Assembly: GCA_035487295.1 (NCBI GenBank)
Contig: DATHMH010000041.1
Span: 124,001 to 188,000 of the forward strand
Length of the DNA: 64,000 nucleotides
DNA from: QIAW01 sp035487295
GTDB taxonomy: Bacteria > Acidobacteriota > Terriglobia > Terriglobales > Acidobacteriaceae
Direction: 5' to 3'
In this document: in pieces, positions 41,364 through 50,397 of the stretch
Numbering within the stretch: position 1 is the first letter of the stretch
Layout of the letters: the number at the start of each line of letters is the position of its first letter
Notes under the pieces: generated by a model
What the model saw: only the letters and a program-made list of their open reading frames with translations
Told to the model about the DNA's origin: nothing
Databases searched by the model: none
Program-made: the position numbers and the translations under genes

Positions 41364-43955
41364 ATGAACTGCAAATCTTATTTATTTGTTTTCGTGCAAG
41401 CGGCAGTTTTCGCCACGATGTTTCTTCTGCCGGGCTCCGCTCTCAACGCCCAGGTCTCCGGGCTGGCGGAGAGAAACATGTCGAAGATGGCAAACTACCA
41501 AAACGAATGCGCCATCATCAAGAACCCGACAAACAAGCTCCAGCTTTTTTCCCTGTGCAACAACTCCACGGGAGGGTTGTTCGCCGCGCGCAGCGCCGAT
41601 GGCGGCGCCACCTGGGTCTATCCTGATCCGAGCAAGACGATCGCCAACGGCATAAAACCGGCCCTGGGGCCGGCTGCCTGCTGCGATCCCACATTGGCCT
41701 GGGATACCTTTGGGAACCTTTACATCACCTACATCGACAGCGGCGTAAGCAACATCATTACACTGCTTAGTATCGATGGCGGGCAGACCTTCGCAACCCT
41801 GGCCACGTTTGGTCCGGCCAGCGTTGATCAGCCTACGGTGACGGCTGACTCCGGCGAGGTTTGGGTGGTTTGGAACCAGTCCGGATCGATGGTGGCGCGC
41901 GGCGCTGCCGTTACCGGCTTAGGCACGGCAAACATAGGCGCTTTTGGCCCACTCCAGAATATTCCCGGTACTGCGGGCTGCAGCTTCGGTGACATCGCTA
42001 TCGCTCCGAACGGAGCCGTGGTGCAAGTCTGCGAGAGCCCGAGTGGCGGAGTGGGACCAGCGAGCCTCATTGTCAACACAAAGGCCGATGGCCTTGGCCC
42101 CAATCCGTTCGCCGCCGCAGTTACGGCAACGGCGACCAACGTAGGCGGATTCGCTCCCATACCGGCACAAAGCAGGCGAACGATTGATTCGGAAGCCGGT
42201 TTGGCCTATGACCGCAACAACAACCCAGTGAGCCCCGCTACCCCACTTGGCCCCAGTCCTCATTTCGGGCGACTCTATCTGGTCTATACCGATGCGCCCG
42301 CAGTCGGAAGCGCCGATACGAACATTATGGTGCGCTTCTCGGATAACGATGGCGCGACCTGGAGCAATCCGCCCATCCGTGTCAATGACGACGCTACGAC
42401 TCGCAGCCAGTTCTTGCCCAGAATCGCGAGCAACCGGCTATCGGGAAATATCGCGGTCTGCTGGCACGATGCCCGCAACTCGGCGGGCAACAACACCATG
42501 CAGGAATTCTGCACCGTCGCGACGCCAACCGGTGCCTCACCAATCTTCATGGCCAACGCGCAGATCAGCGGTGGAACATCGGACGGAAACGGTTCCAACC
42601 CACCTGCGGCCGGCCAAGCCGACATACAGTTTGGCGATTATTCTGGCTTGGCGTACCACCAGGGCCTGGCGCATCCCGCCTGGGCTGACGACTCCAACAG
42701 TACGGGCGATAACCCGGATGGCACGTCAAGGTATGACGCCTACACAAACGAGGTTACCGGCGGACCTGCTGCCCACGAAGGCGACCCGCACCTCACGACC
42801 GTCAACGGAGTCCACTACGACTTCCAGGGCGCCGGTGAGTTCACTGTCCTGCGCGACTATGACGGCCTGGAGATACAGACGCGCCAGTCGCCGATTGCAA
42901 CGACCTTTAACCCAGGAGCCGATCCTCACGATGGGCTTGCGACTTGCGTGAGCCTCAATACCGCTGTCGCAGCGCATGTAGGTAAGCATAGGGTCACCTA
43001 CGAACCGAACCTCAGCGGTGTGCCCGATCCCAGTGGTCTGCAACTCCGCGTGGATGGCACTTTGAAGACGCTAGGCCCGAGCGGGATCGACCTTGGAGAT
43101 GGCGGCCGCATCGTTCAAACATCAGCCCCAGGCGGCCTCGAGGTTGATTTCCCCGATGAGACCTCGTTGTTTGTGACGCCGGGCTGGTGGCCTTCCCAGA
43201 GCAAGTGGTATCTCAACGTGGATGTATCCCATACGCCGGCGCTGGAGGGTGTGTTGGGTGTCATTCCGCAGAGCAGCTGGCTGCCAGACCTTCCTGATGG
43301 CACATCTATGGGACCGATGCCGGGCGCGCTACACGATCGCTACACCGACCTCTACCAGAAATTCGCGGATGCGTGGCGCGTGACAAACAAGACCAGCCTG
43401 TTTGACTACAAGCGAGGCACATCAACCAAAACGTTCACCATGCGGAACTGGCCCTTAGAGCATCCGCCATGCGTGATACCGCGCACGAAACCAGTTCGGC
43501 CGGCCAGCCAGTTGGTCGCAGAACGGGCTTGCCGCCCAATCACCGACGAGAAGACGCACGCTAACTGCCTCTTCGACGTAGTCGCTACCGGCAATCCTGG
43601 CTTCGCCAAGACCTACCTGTTCAGCCAGCAGATTCATACCGGCTCGACTACGACCACCGTTACCGATGACAAGAACCCGACGCACGTAGAAGAGCCGGTG
43701 ACATTTACCGCGACCGTCAGGGGAACGGAGGTGACCGGCAACGAAGTTCCGGCGGGAACGGTTCAGTTTATCGTCGACGGCGACAGGGCCGGAGAGCCGG
43801 TCAGGCTCGATGAGAAAGGCCAGGCGATGTGGAAGACCTCGAGCCTGAAGCCAGGGAAACATGAGGTCGCGGCCCACTACATCCCCAACCCGGGTAGCGC
43901 GTTTCAGCCGAGCACGAGCGCGGACGAGGAACACACGGTCAGGGGCGAGGACTAA
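41364..43955 (+). CDS. Large secreted sialidase-like protein with VWD and Ig-like domains
   Basis: An 863-residue secreted protein with a signal peptide (residues 1-29, ending near ALNAQ). Residues about 30-460 form a sialidase-like propeller with Asp-box-like turns (SADGGATWVYPD, SIDGGQTFATLA, SDNDGATWSNPP). A von Willebrand type D-like region follows at about 470-680: HEGDPHLTTVNGVHYDFQGA, where the GDPHLxTxxGxxYDF signature is clear. The last 110 residues are a bacterial Ig-like beta-sandwich (STTTTVTDDKNPTHVEEPVT). The architecture suggests a surface or extracellular adhesive or glycan-related protein; enzymatic activity is not shown by any catalytic pattern I can see. It begins 23 nt after the SNase-like gene. 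Confidence 0.83.
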   Translation: MNCKSYLFVFVQAAVFATMFLLPGSALNAQVSGLAERNMSKMANYQNECAIIKNPTNKLQLFSLCNNSTGGLFAARSADGGATWVYPDPSKTIANGIKPALGPAACCDPTLAWDTFGNLYITYIDSGVSNIITLLSIDGGQTFATLATFGPASVDQPTVTADSGEVWVVWNQSGSMVARGAAVTGLGTANIGAFGPLQNIPGTAGCSFGDIAIAPNGAVVQVCESPSGGVGPASLIVNTKADGLGPNPFAAAVTATATNVGGFAPIPAQSRRTIDSEAGLAYDRNNNPVSPATPLGPSPHFGRLYLVYTDAPAVGSADTNIMVRFSDNDGATWSNPPIRVNDDATTRSQFLPRIASNRLSGNIAVCWHDARNSAGNNTMQEFCTVATPTGASPIFMANAQISGGTSDGNGSNPPAAGQADIQFGDYSGLAYHQGLAHPAWADDSNSTGDNPDGTSRYDAYTNEVTGGPAAHEGDPHLTTVNGVHYDFQGAGEFTVLRDYDGLEIQTRQSPIATTFNPGADPHDGLATCVSLNTAVAAHVGKHRVTYEPNLSGVPDPSGLQLRVDGTLKTLGPSGIDLGDGGRIVQTSAPGGLEVDFPDETSLFVTPGWWPSQSKWYLNVDVSHTPALEGVLGVIPQSSWLPDLPDGTSMGPMPGALHDRYTDLYQKFADAWRVTNKTSLFDYKRGTSTKTFTMRNWPLEHPPCVIPRTKPVRPASQLVAERACRPITDEKTHANCLFDVVATGNPGFAKTYLFSQQIHTGSTTTTVTDDKNPTHVEEPVTFTATVRGTEVTGNEVPAGTVQFIVDGDRAGEPVRLDEKGQAMWKTSSLKPGKHEVAAHYIPNPGSAFQPSTSADEEHTVRGED

Positions 43956-43973
43956 TGACGTTACGATAGAACA

Positions 43974-44021
43974 GCGGCCGAACCGCTCTTCCCAAAGTTT
44001 GGCGAAGCACGGTTCGGCCGC
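43974..44021 (+). terminator. Long perfect intercistronic hairpin
   Basis: GCGGCCGAACCG at 43974-43985 pairs perfectly with CGGTTCGGCCGC at 44010-44021. The 24-nt loop can itself fold (CTTC with GAAG, CCAA with TTGG). No T tract follows. It may be a factor-dependent terminator, a processing site or an attenuator between the VWD gene and the M14 pair. Confidence 0.5.
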
Positions 44022-44093
44022 ATGTTCCGGAGTAGCAGACCAGGCAACGACATGAGGTACTCGTCGCTATCTGGAAAAAGGAGGGTGCATCCG

Positions 44094-44366
44094 ATGCCGC
44101 GATATCGTATTGCAATTTCAAGCCAGAGCGGTCAGGCCATGACTGACCTGGTGCGCAAACACAAGATTCAAGTTTTGGATCATGGATCCCGCCGCAGCAA
44201 AGAAGCCGGCTTCACCGTTTATGCAATCGTCGAGGAGGCGGACATCAAGCGCCTGCAGGACGCCGGTTACACCGTCGAGCGACATGAGGACGTGGATGAA
44301 ACCGGCAAAGCCCGGCAAAAGGAAGTAGGCCGTGGCGATCGATACAAGCAGGATAAACCCAGGTAA
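44094..44366 (+). CDS. Stand-alone M14-propeptide-like small protein
   Basis: A 90-residue protein. Residues 3-60 have the beta-alpha-beta pattern of the N-terminal prodomain found in bacterial M14 peptidases: YRIAISSQSGQAMTDLVRKH, then FTVYAIVEEADIKRLQDAGY and TVERHEDVDE. The tail (about residues 68-90) is highly basic and polar. AGGAGG at 44079-44084 supports ATG 44094; the frame extends to 44022 without such support. It ends 33 nt before the M14 carboxypeptidase, which itself starts directly at its catalytic domain. The likely reading is a detached prodomain or inhibitor and folding helper of that enzyme (inference). It has no signal peptide. Confidence 0.7.
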   Translation: MPRYRIAISSQSGQAMTDLVRKHKIQVLDHGSRRSKEAGFTVYAIVEEADIKRLQDAGYTVERHEDVDETGKARQKEVGRGDRYKQDKPR

Positions 44367-44399
44367 TTTTCTTCCGCGAAAGGCTGAGGAGGAACTTTC

Positions 44400-47300
44400 A
44401 TGCCGTATCTCAACATTAATGAAGTGGAATCTGCCCTCACGGTGGCTACTTCGGCTCCTTATACCGGATTCACGCAGCTCATTCCCCTTCCCAACCTGAC
44501 CTGGGAAGGGCGCCAGTGCAACGCCATCAAGATTGCCAATGGCAGCGATCCCGGACGTCCAGGCGTATATTTTCTCGGCGGAATCCACTCGCGCGAGTGG
44601 GGCAGTGCCGATATCCTTATCAACTTCATCGAGCAATTGGAGCAGGCTTATCAGAATGGGACCGGCATTACGCTGGGAGGAAAAACTTTTTCTGCGTCAG
44701 ACATAAAAACCATTGTAGATAACCTCGATATCTACGTTTTCCCCCAGGCCAATCCCGACGGTCGCAATTACAGCATGAACACCGAGGCGCTGTGGCGCAA
44801 GAACCGGCGCACGGCCGCCCCGAACTCAAATTCTGGTTCGTGTGTCGGCGTCGACCTGAATCGCAACTATGATTTCCTTTGGGACTTCCAGACCCTGTTT
44901 GCGCCAACTTCTACGGTTTCATGCTCCGCCAATCCCTGCGACTACCAGGTGTACCACGGCCCGAACGCATTCTCGGAGCCGGAGACCCTCAACGTAAAGT
45001 GGGTCTACGACAATTTTCCCAACATCGGCTACTTCATCGACCTGCATAGTTTTGGTCCAGATATTCTTTATAGCTGGGGTGACGATGATAACCAGGAAAC
45101 CGATCCCAGCATGAATTTCCTAAATCCGGCCTACAACAGTGTTCGAGGAATCCTCGATTCGTCTGGCGATCCAGGCGCTGCAGCATATCGCGAGTACATC
45201 CCGTCAGGCGAGCTTGCTCCCAGGGTTGATCTTGCCAATACGTTTGCCGCCGCCATTCAGGCGGTAAGGGGGACTTCTTACCTGGTCGAGCAGTCCGTGG
45301 GACTCTATCCGACTGCCGGAGCCTCTGACGACTATTCCTACAGCCGGCATATCGCGGATGGCAGCAAGCACAACGTCATGGCTTACACCCTGGAGTGGGG
45401 AACTGAATTTCAGCCGCCCTACAGCGAAATGCAGAACATCATTCAGGAGATCACCTCTGGTCTACTGGCTTTTTGCCTGTGGGTGCGCAAGAGCATTGAG
45501 AGCTGTGTCTTAACCACCGACCGCAGCACCTTTGGGAAAGATGAAATCGACGCCATGCTGCACGTCTCCTCTCCGGCAAAGGTGGATGCGGCGTTCTACG
45601 TGGTCATTGATGGCTTCCGCCACGAGGAACTCGGTATTACCGCGGCTACGCTTGTCGGTGTTCCTGACGTGAAACCCAACATCGCGTTCAATCCGCTGCT
45701 CAGCAGCAAGGTTAGCGCGCACGCGACCGCATGCAGCACCGAAGGAAATGTCCTGGTGGCGGGGCCGCAGCGTTTCACCTGGACCTTCACCATGCAGTTC
45801 GACGACACCAGTGACTTCACGCAAGAAGTCTTGCCGGTGACCATGACCGCCTCACTACCGACAACCGTCGGCGTTACCATGAGCGCCCAGGCGGTGATTA
45901 CGCTGACCAAGCAACCGAATCCCTATGAGATTGATGGTCCGGTCTCATGGCTTTCTGTCGATCTGCAGGTTTGCAATGTGCTCGAGAATGGTTTTCTGGC
46001 GAGCACGCCGACCATAACGCTGAATGCCGGCCCCAATGACTTCATCAAGCGCATGCTCACCAGGTACAACGATCCCACGCTGCCGCGCGCTCCCAATCAT
46101 CCATTCGATCTGGATTTGGTGGCCCATGAAGATACGTCTTCGGTGGAGATCGCCGGAAGCGTCGGCATGACTCCGGTTTACAACTTCGCGATAGCGCGCG
46201 TGCGTTACCGGGCGCTGGCCACTCCGGCGCCGAACGTCCGCGTGTTCTTCCGCATATTTCAGGCTTCAACAACTTCGACTGAATTCGAGCCTCCCACAAC
46301 TTACTTAACGGGTGGTATGGGTGGGACAAAGATTCCTCTGCTGGGTGTGGTGGGCGGCGAAGTGGTTACCATCCCGTGCTTCGCGGCCGCGCGGGTTGAC
46401 CCCACGAATCCAAACGGTCTCAACGCTCAAACCGACCCACTGAATGTAGGTCCTCTCAGCAACCCCATCCCGCCCGACGGCACCGGAGCTGAGGTGCAGG
46501 TCTATTTTGGTTGCTGGCTCGACATCAATCAGAACGTCAACGTTCTGCCTGGCTCTCCGGCTTCTGCGGCAGGACCATTTACTCCGGTTCAGTCAATCCA
46601 GCAGGCCATCAAGAACAAGCACCAGTGCCTGGTGGCGGAAATTAATCTGGATCCGCCCGAGCCGCAGATTGCAACCGGCGTCACACCGGCGGTCTCTGAC
46701 AAGCTGGCGCAGCGCAACCTGAATGTTGTGGGCGTGGCTTCGCCCCACCTGGTCCCGTGCACGTTCGATATCAAGCCCACGCTGCCGGGGCTGCCCTCTA
46801 ATCTCATGCCCGATGAGTTGATGATTGACTGGCGAAGTCTTCCTGCGGGGACCAAGGCCAGCATCTACCTTCCGGGCGTGAGCGCCAAGATCATCTTGAG
46901 CACAGCGGATAATCTTTATACGCATCACGAACTCACGAGTCTGGATGACCATACACTGGCCTGCAAGGCCGAAGGCATCAGCTATATCCCAATTCCGCCC
47001 GGCACCGGTTCAAACCACGCAGGGCTGATGACCCTCGATGTCCCACCGACCACACGCAAAGGGCAGCTCTTCAAAGTCGTGGCCCGGCAGATTACAAATA
47101 CGTTCAGCATTGCGCCCGAGCCACAGACGCCGCGAGGGGTTGCAGCGGTGTCTGCCGCCGCGGCGCCCGGCGTGATCCAATGGCGCAAGGTTATTGGCTC
47201 CTTCCAGATCAGCATTCCGGTTAAAACCAAACAAGCGCTGCTCGAACCGGAGGAGCGCTTGCTCTCGGTGTTGCGTTGGATCGCGAAGACCATTCCTCAT

Positions 47301-47738
47301 GACAGCCGTTGGCATCCGGTATTCCGTCGTTATCTTGAGCAGACTGCGATTCGCGTGAATGCGCTTGGGGGCGATTCCGGCCAGATTGGCCCTTCTTCGT
47401 CGGGAGACTGGAAGGCGGCCTCCAGGTGCAGGGTCTGGGGTCTGGTTACGGCGGTGCTTCTGGGCGGACTGCTGGCCTCCCTGGGGTCGCTCACCGGAGC
47501 TGCTCTTGCGGTGCCGGCATTGTTTGCGGTGTTCTTCGTGGTGGCTGCGACTATATGGTTCAAAAAGTGCCGACCCAAACCATCACGCTGGCTGCAAGAG
47601 TTCATGACCGGCGCCGGACTAGGAGCCGCCCTGCTCGCCATACTGGCGCTCATTGGAATTACGGCTCCGCAACTGCTGCCGTTACTTTTTGCGCTGATTA
47701 TTGTGATGGCGGCGATCCTGTTCATTAGGAACGTGTAA
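44400..47738 (+). CDS. M14-family metallocarboxypeptidase with C-terminal membrane region
   Basis: A 1112-residue protein. The M14 catalytic domain fills residues about 1-365. Zinc ligands are H63 and E66 in GGIHSREWGS and H216 in IDLHSFGP; the substrate-binding NRNYD motif starts at N154; the catalytic glutamate is probably E332 in YTLEWGTEF. The middle (about 370-960) has two or three beta-rich stretches without a recognised family. The last 110 residues contain three or four hydrophobic helices. There is no N-terminal signal peptide, so membrane insertion through the C-terminal helices or a cytoplasmic location must be considered. It follows the propeptide-like gene by 33 nt and has a GGAGGA ribosome site upstream. 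Confidence 0.9.
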   Translation: MPYLNINEVESALTVATSAPYTGFTQLIPLPNLTWEGRQCNAIKIANGSDPGRPGVYFLGGIHSREWGSADILINFIEQLEQAYQNGTGITLGGKTFSASDIKTIVDNLDIYVFPQANPDGRNYSMNTEALWRKNRRTAAPNSNSGSCVGVDLNRNYDFLWDFQTLFAPTSTVSCSANPCDYQVYHGPNAFSEPETLNVKWVYDNFPNIGYFIDLHSFGPDILYSWGDDDNQETDPSMNFLNPAYNSVRGILDSSGDPGAAAYREYIPSGELAPRVDLANTFAAAIQAVRGTSYLVEQSVGLYPTAGASDDYSYSRHIADGSKHNVMAYTLEWGTEFQPPYSEMQNIIQEITSGLLAFCLWVRKSIESCVLTTDRSTFGKDEIDAMLHVSSPAKVDAAFYVVIDGFRHEELGITAATLVGVPDVKPNIAFNPLLSSKVSAHATACSTEGNVLVAGPQRFTWTFTMQFDDTSDFTQEVLPVTMTASLPTTVGVTMSAQAVITLTKQPNPYEIDGPVSWLSVDLQVCNVLENGFLASTPTITLNAGPNDFIKRMLTRYNDPTLPRAPNHPFDLDLVAHEDTSSVEIAGSVGMTPVYNFAIARVRYRALATPAPNVRVFFRIFQASTTSTEFEPPTTYLTGGMGGTKIPLLGVVGGEVVTIPCFAAARVDPTNPNGLNAQTDPLNVGPLSNPIPPDGTGAEVQVYFGCWLDINQNVNVLPGSPASAAGPFTPVQSIQQAIKNKHQCLVAEINLDPPEPQIATGVTPAVSDKLAQRNLNVVGVASPHLVPCTFDIKPTLPGLPSNLMPDELMIDWRSLPAGTKASIYLPGVSAKIILSTADNLYTHHELTSLDDHTLACKAEGISYIPIPPGTGSNHAGLMTLDVPPTTRKGQLFKVVARQITNTFSIAPEPQTPRGVAAVSAAAAPGVIQWRKVIGSFQISIPVKTKQALLEPEERLLSVLRWIAKTIPHDSRWHPVFRRYLEQTAIRVNALGGDSGQIGPSSSGDWKAASRCRVWGLVTAVLLGGLLASLGSLTGAALAVPALFAVFFVVAATIWFKKCRPKPSRWLQEFMTGAGLGAALLAILALIGITAPQLLPLLFALIIVMAAILFIRNV

Positions 47739-47784
47739 GTCCTCAGCCATCCGCTTGCTCCTTTGGGAAGAAAATCTTTCTTTG

Positions 47785-47832
47785 CTTTCCTTCGTGTTCC
47801 TTCGTCTGCCTTTGTGTCCTTTGTGGTTAACC
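47785..47832. repeat. CCTTCGTG/CCTTTGTG word repeat
   Basis: Four to five tandem words of about 9 bp (CCTTCGTGTTCCTTCGTCTG, then CTTTGTGTCCTTTGTGGTTA) in the gap between the M14 gene and the next membrane protein gene. Same family as 13694-13769 and 57018-57065. Confidence 0.65.
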
Positions 47833-47848
47833 TTTAAAATAAACCGCA

Positions 47849-48568
47849 ATGAAACGAGTGGTCGAACGCGGACGGAACAAGATTTACTACCGGATTTTGC
47901 ACGTACCTCTTTGGATATGGGTGTTCTGGATCCTGCCCGGACATCTCACCGCCGATCTCTACGCCCATGGCCCTGACCGCCGGCACTGGATGTGGCTGGC
48001 TGTCATCACCCTCGTCTGCGCCTGGCGCGGCTTTGTGGGACGCCTGCCTGGCGTCGAGCCTCGTCCTTATATCACACACTATGGCGAGGACAAGCCCAAC
48101 CTCTGGTATCGCGTGGTCTGTTATACCGCGGCGTGGATCGACCTGCTGGTTCCATTCACGATCAACCTGGCCGGCCTGTTGATCAATGCAGTCATCGGGC
48201 GCTGGATCATCAGCGCCCTCTACGTGAAAATTTATTATCTGCTCGCCGCCGCTGTGGTGATAGCAACGCTGTTGGACTTGACGCCGCGAGCGCGTCGCTC
48301 CACCCGCAACGAAGGCGCCGAAAAAGCCTGGTTCTATGTCGCCGTGTGGACCGTGGTGCCCACCCAAATTGCCGGTTGGGCCATGTGGCGCGTGGGTCAT
48401 CGGCTCGGGCTTGCCGGGGCCAGGCTTGATCATGCCCGGCTGCTCACCTTCCTGATCGTGGCCGCAGGCTTTTTCGCGCTCGGCGTGCTGGGTAAGCTGC
48501 CACGAACCCAACGGTATTACCTTCCTGAACCTGCCATTCCCGAAGAGCCTCAGCCCGTCGAAGTATAG
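47849..48568 (+). CDS. Predicted multi-pass membrane protein
   Basis: A 239-residue protein of unknown family with about six membrane helices (roughly residues 18-36, 46-62, 90-115, 122-145, 160-185 and 192-212). Notable polar stretches are WRGFVGRLPGVEPRPYITHY in a loop near residue 65 and a Pro/Glu-rich C-terminal tail (PEPAIPEEPQPVEV). The start ATG 47849 comes shortly after the CTTTGTGG word repeat and has no obvious Shine-Dalgarno sequence. The gene stands alone before guaA. Function unknown. Confidence 0.78.
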   Translation: MKRVVERGRNKIYYRILHVPLWIWVFWILPGHLTADLYAHGPDRRHWMWLAVITLVCAWRGFVGRLPGVEPRPYITHYGEDKPNLWYRVVCYTAAWIDLLVPFTINLAGLLINAVIGRWIISALYVKIYYLLAAAVVIATLLDLTPRARRSTRNEGAEKAWFYVAVWTVVPTQIAGWAMWRVGHRLGLAGARLDHARLLTFLIVAAGFFALGVLGKLPRTQRYYLPEPAIPEEPQPVEV

Positions 48569-48662
48569 CTCTCTTGGGTTGCGGCTCACCGTCACGACAT
48601 TCTTGAGATACGGACCATCAAGAAATATCTTTGCTCCATATTCGGGCTGATAAAATCAAGCC

Positions 48663-50222
48663 ATGCAGACCCAGGCTCCCGCCCAGTCCATTGTCATTCT
48701 CGATTTTGGCGCGCAATATTCCCAGCTCATTGCACGGCGCGTCCGCGAGCAGAATGTATTTTCTGTCGTGCTGCCCTGCACGGCGACGCTGGAAGAAATC
48801 AATCGCTACGCGCCAGCGGGCATCATCCTGAGTGGCGGTCCGTCGTCGGTGTATGACAAAGACGCGCCCCCCGCGGATGAACGCGTGCTCTCGCTGGGCG
48901 TGCCGGTGCTGGGCATCTGTTACGGATTGCAGTTCATTGCCCACAAACTCGGCGGCAAAGTCAGCCCCGCGGAAAAGCGCGAATACGGATACGCCGAGGT
49001 CGAGCTGTTGAACGGCTCCCCGCTGTTTAAAAACCTGCCGCGTTCATTACAAGTATGGATGTCGCATGGCGACGAGGCCCTTGACCTGCCTCCGGGGTTC
49101 AAGCGTACCGCGCAAACCTCGAACGCGCTGGCCGCGATGGAAGACCAGCAGAAAAAGATTTTTGCGGTGCAGTTTCACCCCGAAGTGCACCATACCAAAA
49201 TGGGAACCGAGCTGCTGCGCAACTTCGTCTTTGAAATTTGTCATGCTGAGCCTAATTGGACAGGGCAGAGGTTCATCGATGAGACCATCGCTTCCATTCG
49301 CGAGTCCGTGGGCGACGGCAGGGCCATCTGCGCCCTGAGCGGCGGCGTGGATTCCGCCGTGGCCGCTGTTTTGGTCCACTGCGCCATCGAAGACCGGCTG
49401 ACCTGCGTTTTCGTGAACAACGGCGTGCTGCGCAAAAACGAATTTCAAAAAGTGCAGCAGAACCTGCACGACCGTCTGGGGCTGAACCTGGTGGCCGTGG
49501 ATGCCTCCGAGCGGTTCCTCTCCAGGCTTGCCGGCGTGACCGATCCGGAGAAGAAACGCAAAATCATCGGCAACGAGTTCATCGCGGTTTTCGATGATGA
49601 AGCTCACCGCATTGAGCGCGAAATTGGCAAAGTAGAATGGCTGGTGCAAGGGACGCTCTATCCCGATGTCATCGAGTCCCGCCCGGTGCGCGGCTTTTCG
49701 CAAACCATCAAATCGCACCACAACGTTGGCGGCCTGCCGGAAAAGATGAAGCTGAAACTCATCGAGCCGCTCAAAGACCTCTTTAAAGACGAAGTCCGCC
49801 GCATCGGCCGCGACCTGGGAATGCCGGAAGAAATCCTGCAGCGCCAGCCCTTTCCCGGGCCCGGATTGGCGGTGCGTATTCTCGGCGAAGTCACAGCCGA
49901 CCGTGTAGCGCTCCTGCAAGAGGCCGACGACATTGTTGTCAGCGAGATCAAAAAAGCCGGCCTCTACAACAAGGTCTGGCAATCATTCGCGGTCCTGCTG
50001 CCGGTGATGTCGGTTGGGGTCATGGGCGACATGCGTACTTATGCTTACACCTGCGCCGTCCGTGCCGTGCATTCGGAAGACGGCATGACGGCAGACATTG
50101 TAGACCTGCCACACGACGTTCTCACCCGCATCTCCACGCGCATCGTGAACGAAGTCAAAGGCATCAACCGCGTAGTGTATGACATTACCTCCAAGCCGCC
50201 GGGCACCATTGAATGGGAATAA
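48663..50222 (+). CDS. guaA: GMP synthase (glutamine-hydrolysing)
   Basis: A 519-residue enzyme converting XMP to GMP. The N-terminal class I glutamine amidotransferase domain has IVILDFGAQYSQLIARRVRE, the oxyanion/nucleophile motif GICYGLQ (C86) and FHPEVHHT with the catalytic His/Glu. The ATP-pyrophosphatase domain has the P-loop SGGVDSAVAAVLV near residue 227. The dimerisation domain contains HHNVGGLPEKMKLKLIEPL and ends in the typical PPGTIEWE. Length and motifs are standard. No purine-responsive riboswitch was seen in the short upstream gap. Confidence 0.97.
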   Translation: MQTQAPAQSIVILDFGAQYSQLIARRVREQNVFSVVLPCTATLEEINRYAPAGIILSGGPSSVYDKDAPPADERVLSLGVPVLGICYGLQFIAHKLGGKVSPAEKREYGYAEVELLNGSPLFKNLPRSLQVWMSHGDEALDLPPGFKRTAQTSNALAAMEDQQKKIFAVQFHPEVHHTKMGTELLRNFVFEICHAEPNWTGQRFIDETIASIRESVGDGRAICALSGGVDSAVAAVLVHCAIEDRLTCVFVNNGVLRKNEFQKVQQNLHDRLGLNLVAVDASERFLSRLAGVTDPEKKRKIIGNEFIAVFDDEAHRIEREIGKVEWLVQGTLYPDVIESRPVRGFSQTIKSHHNVGGLPEKMKLKLIEPLKDLFKDEVRRIGRDLGMPEEILQRQPFPGPGLAVRILGEVTADRVALLQEADDIVVSEIKKAGLYNKVWQSFAVLLPVMSVGVMGDMRTYAYTCAVRAVHSEDGMTADIVDLPHDVLTRISTRIVNEVKGINRVVYDITSKPPGTIEWE

Positions 50223-50224
50223 AG

Positions 50225-50397
50225 AAACAGCTACAAGCGGCAAGTTACAAGGAAAGTAACAATCCCGCTGCGCCTAACGGCGCTGCGGCAATAGTAGAAG
50301 CGAAATATACAAATCTGCAAAGATATAAGGTCATGAGCAATGCGGGGCAGCAGCAATGCACCCCTTGTAGCTTGGAGCTTGTAACTTGGAGCTGTTT
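50225..50397. repeat. AGCTxxAAG-word hairpin after guaA
   Basis: AAACAGCTACAAGCGGCAAG words at 50225-50253 are partly complementary to CTTGTAGCTTGGAGCTTGTA words at 50363-50397. The element spans the whole convergent gap between guaA and the M1-like gene. Confidence 0.55.
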
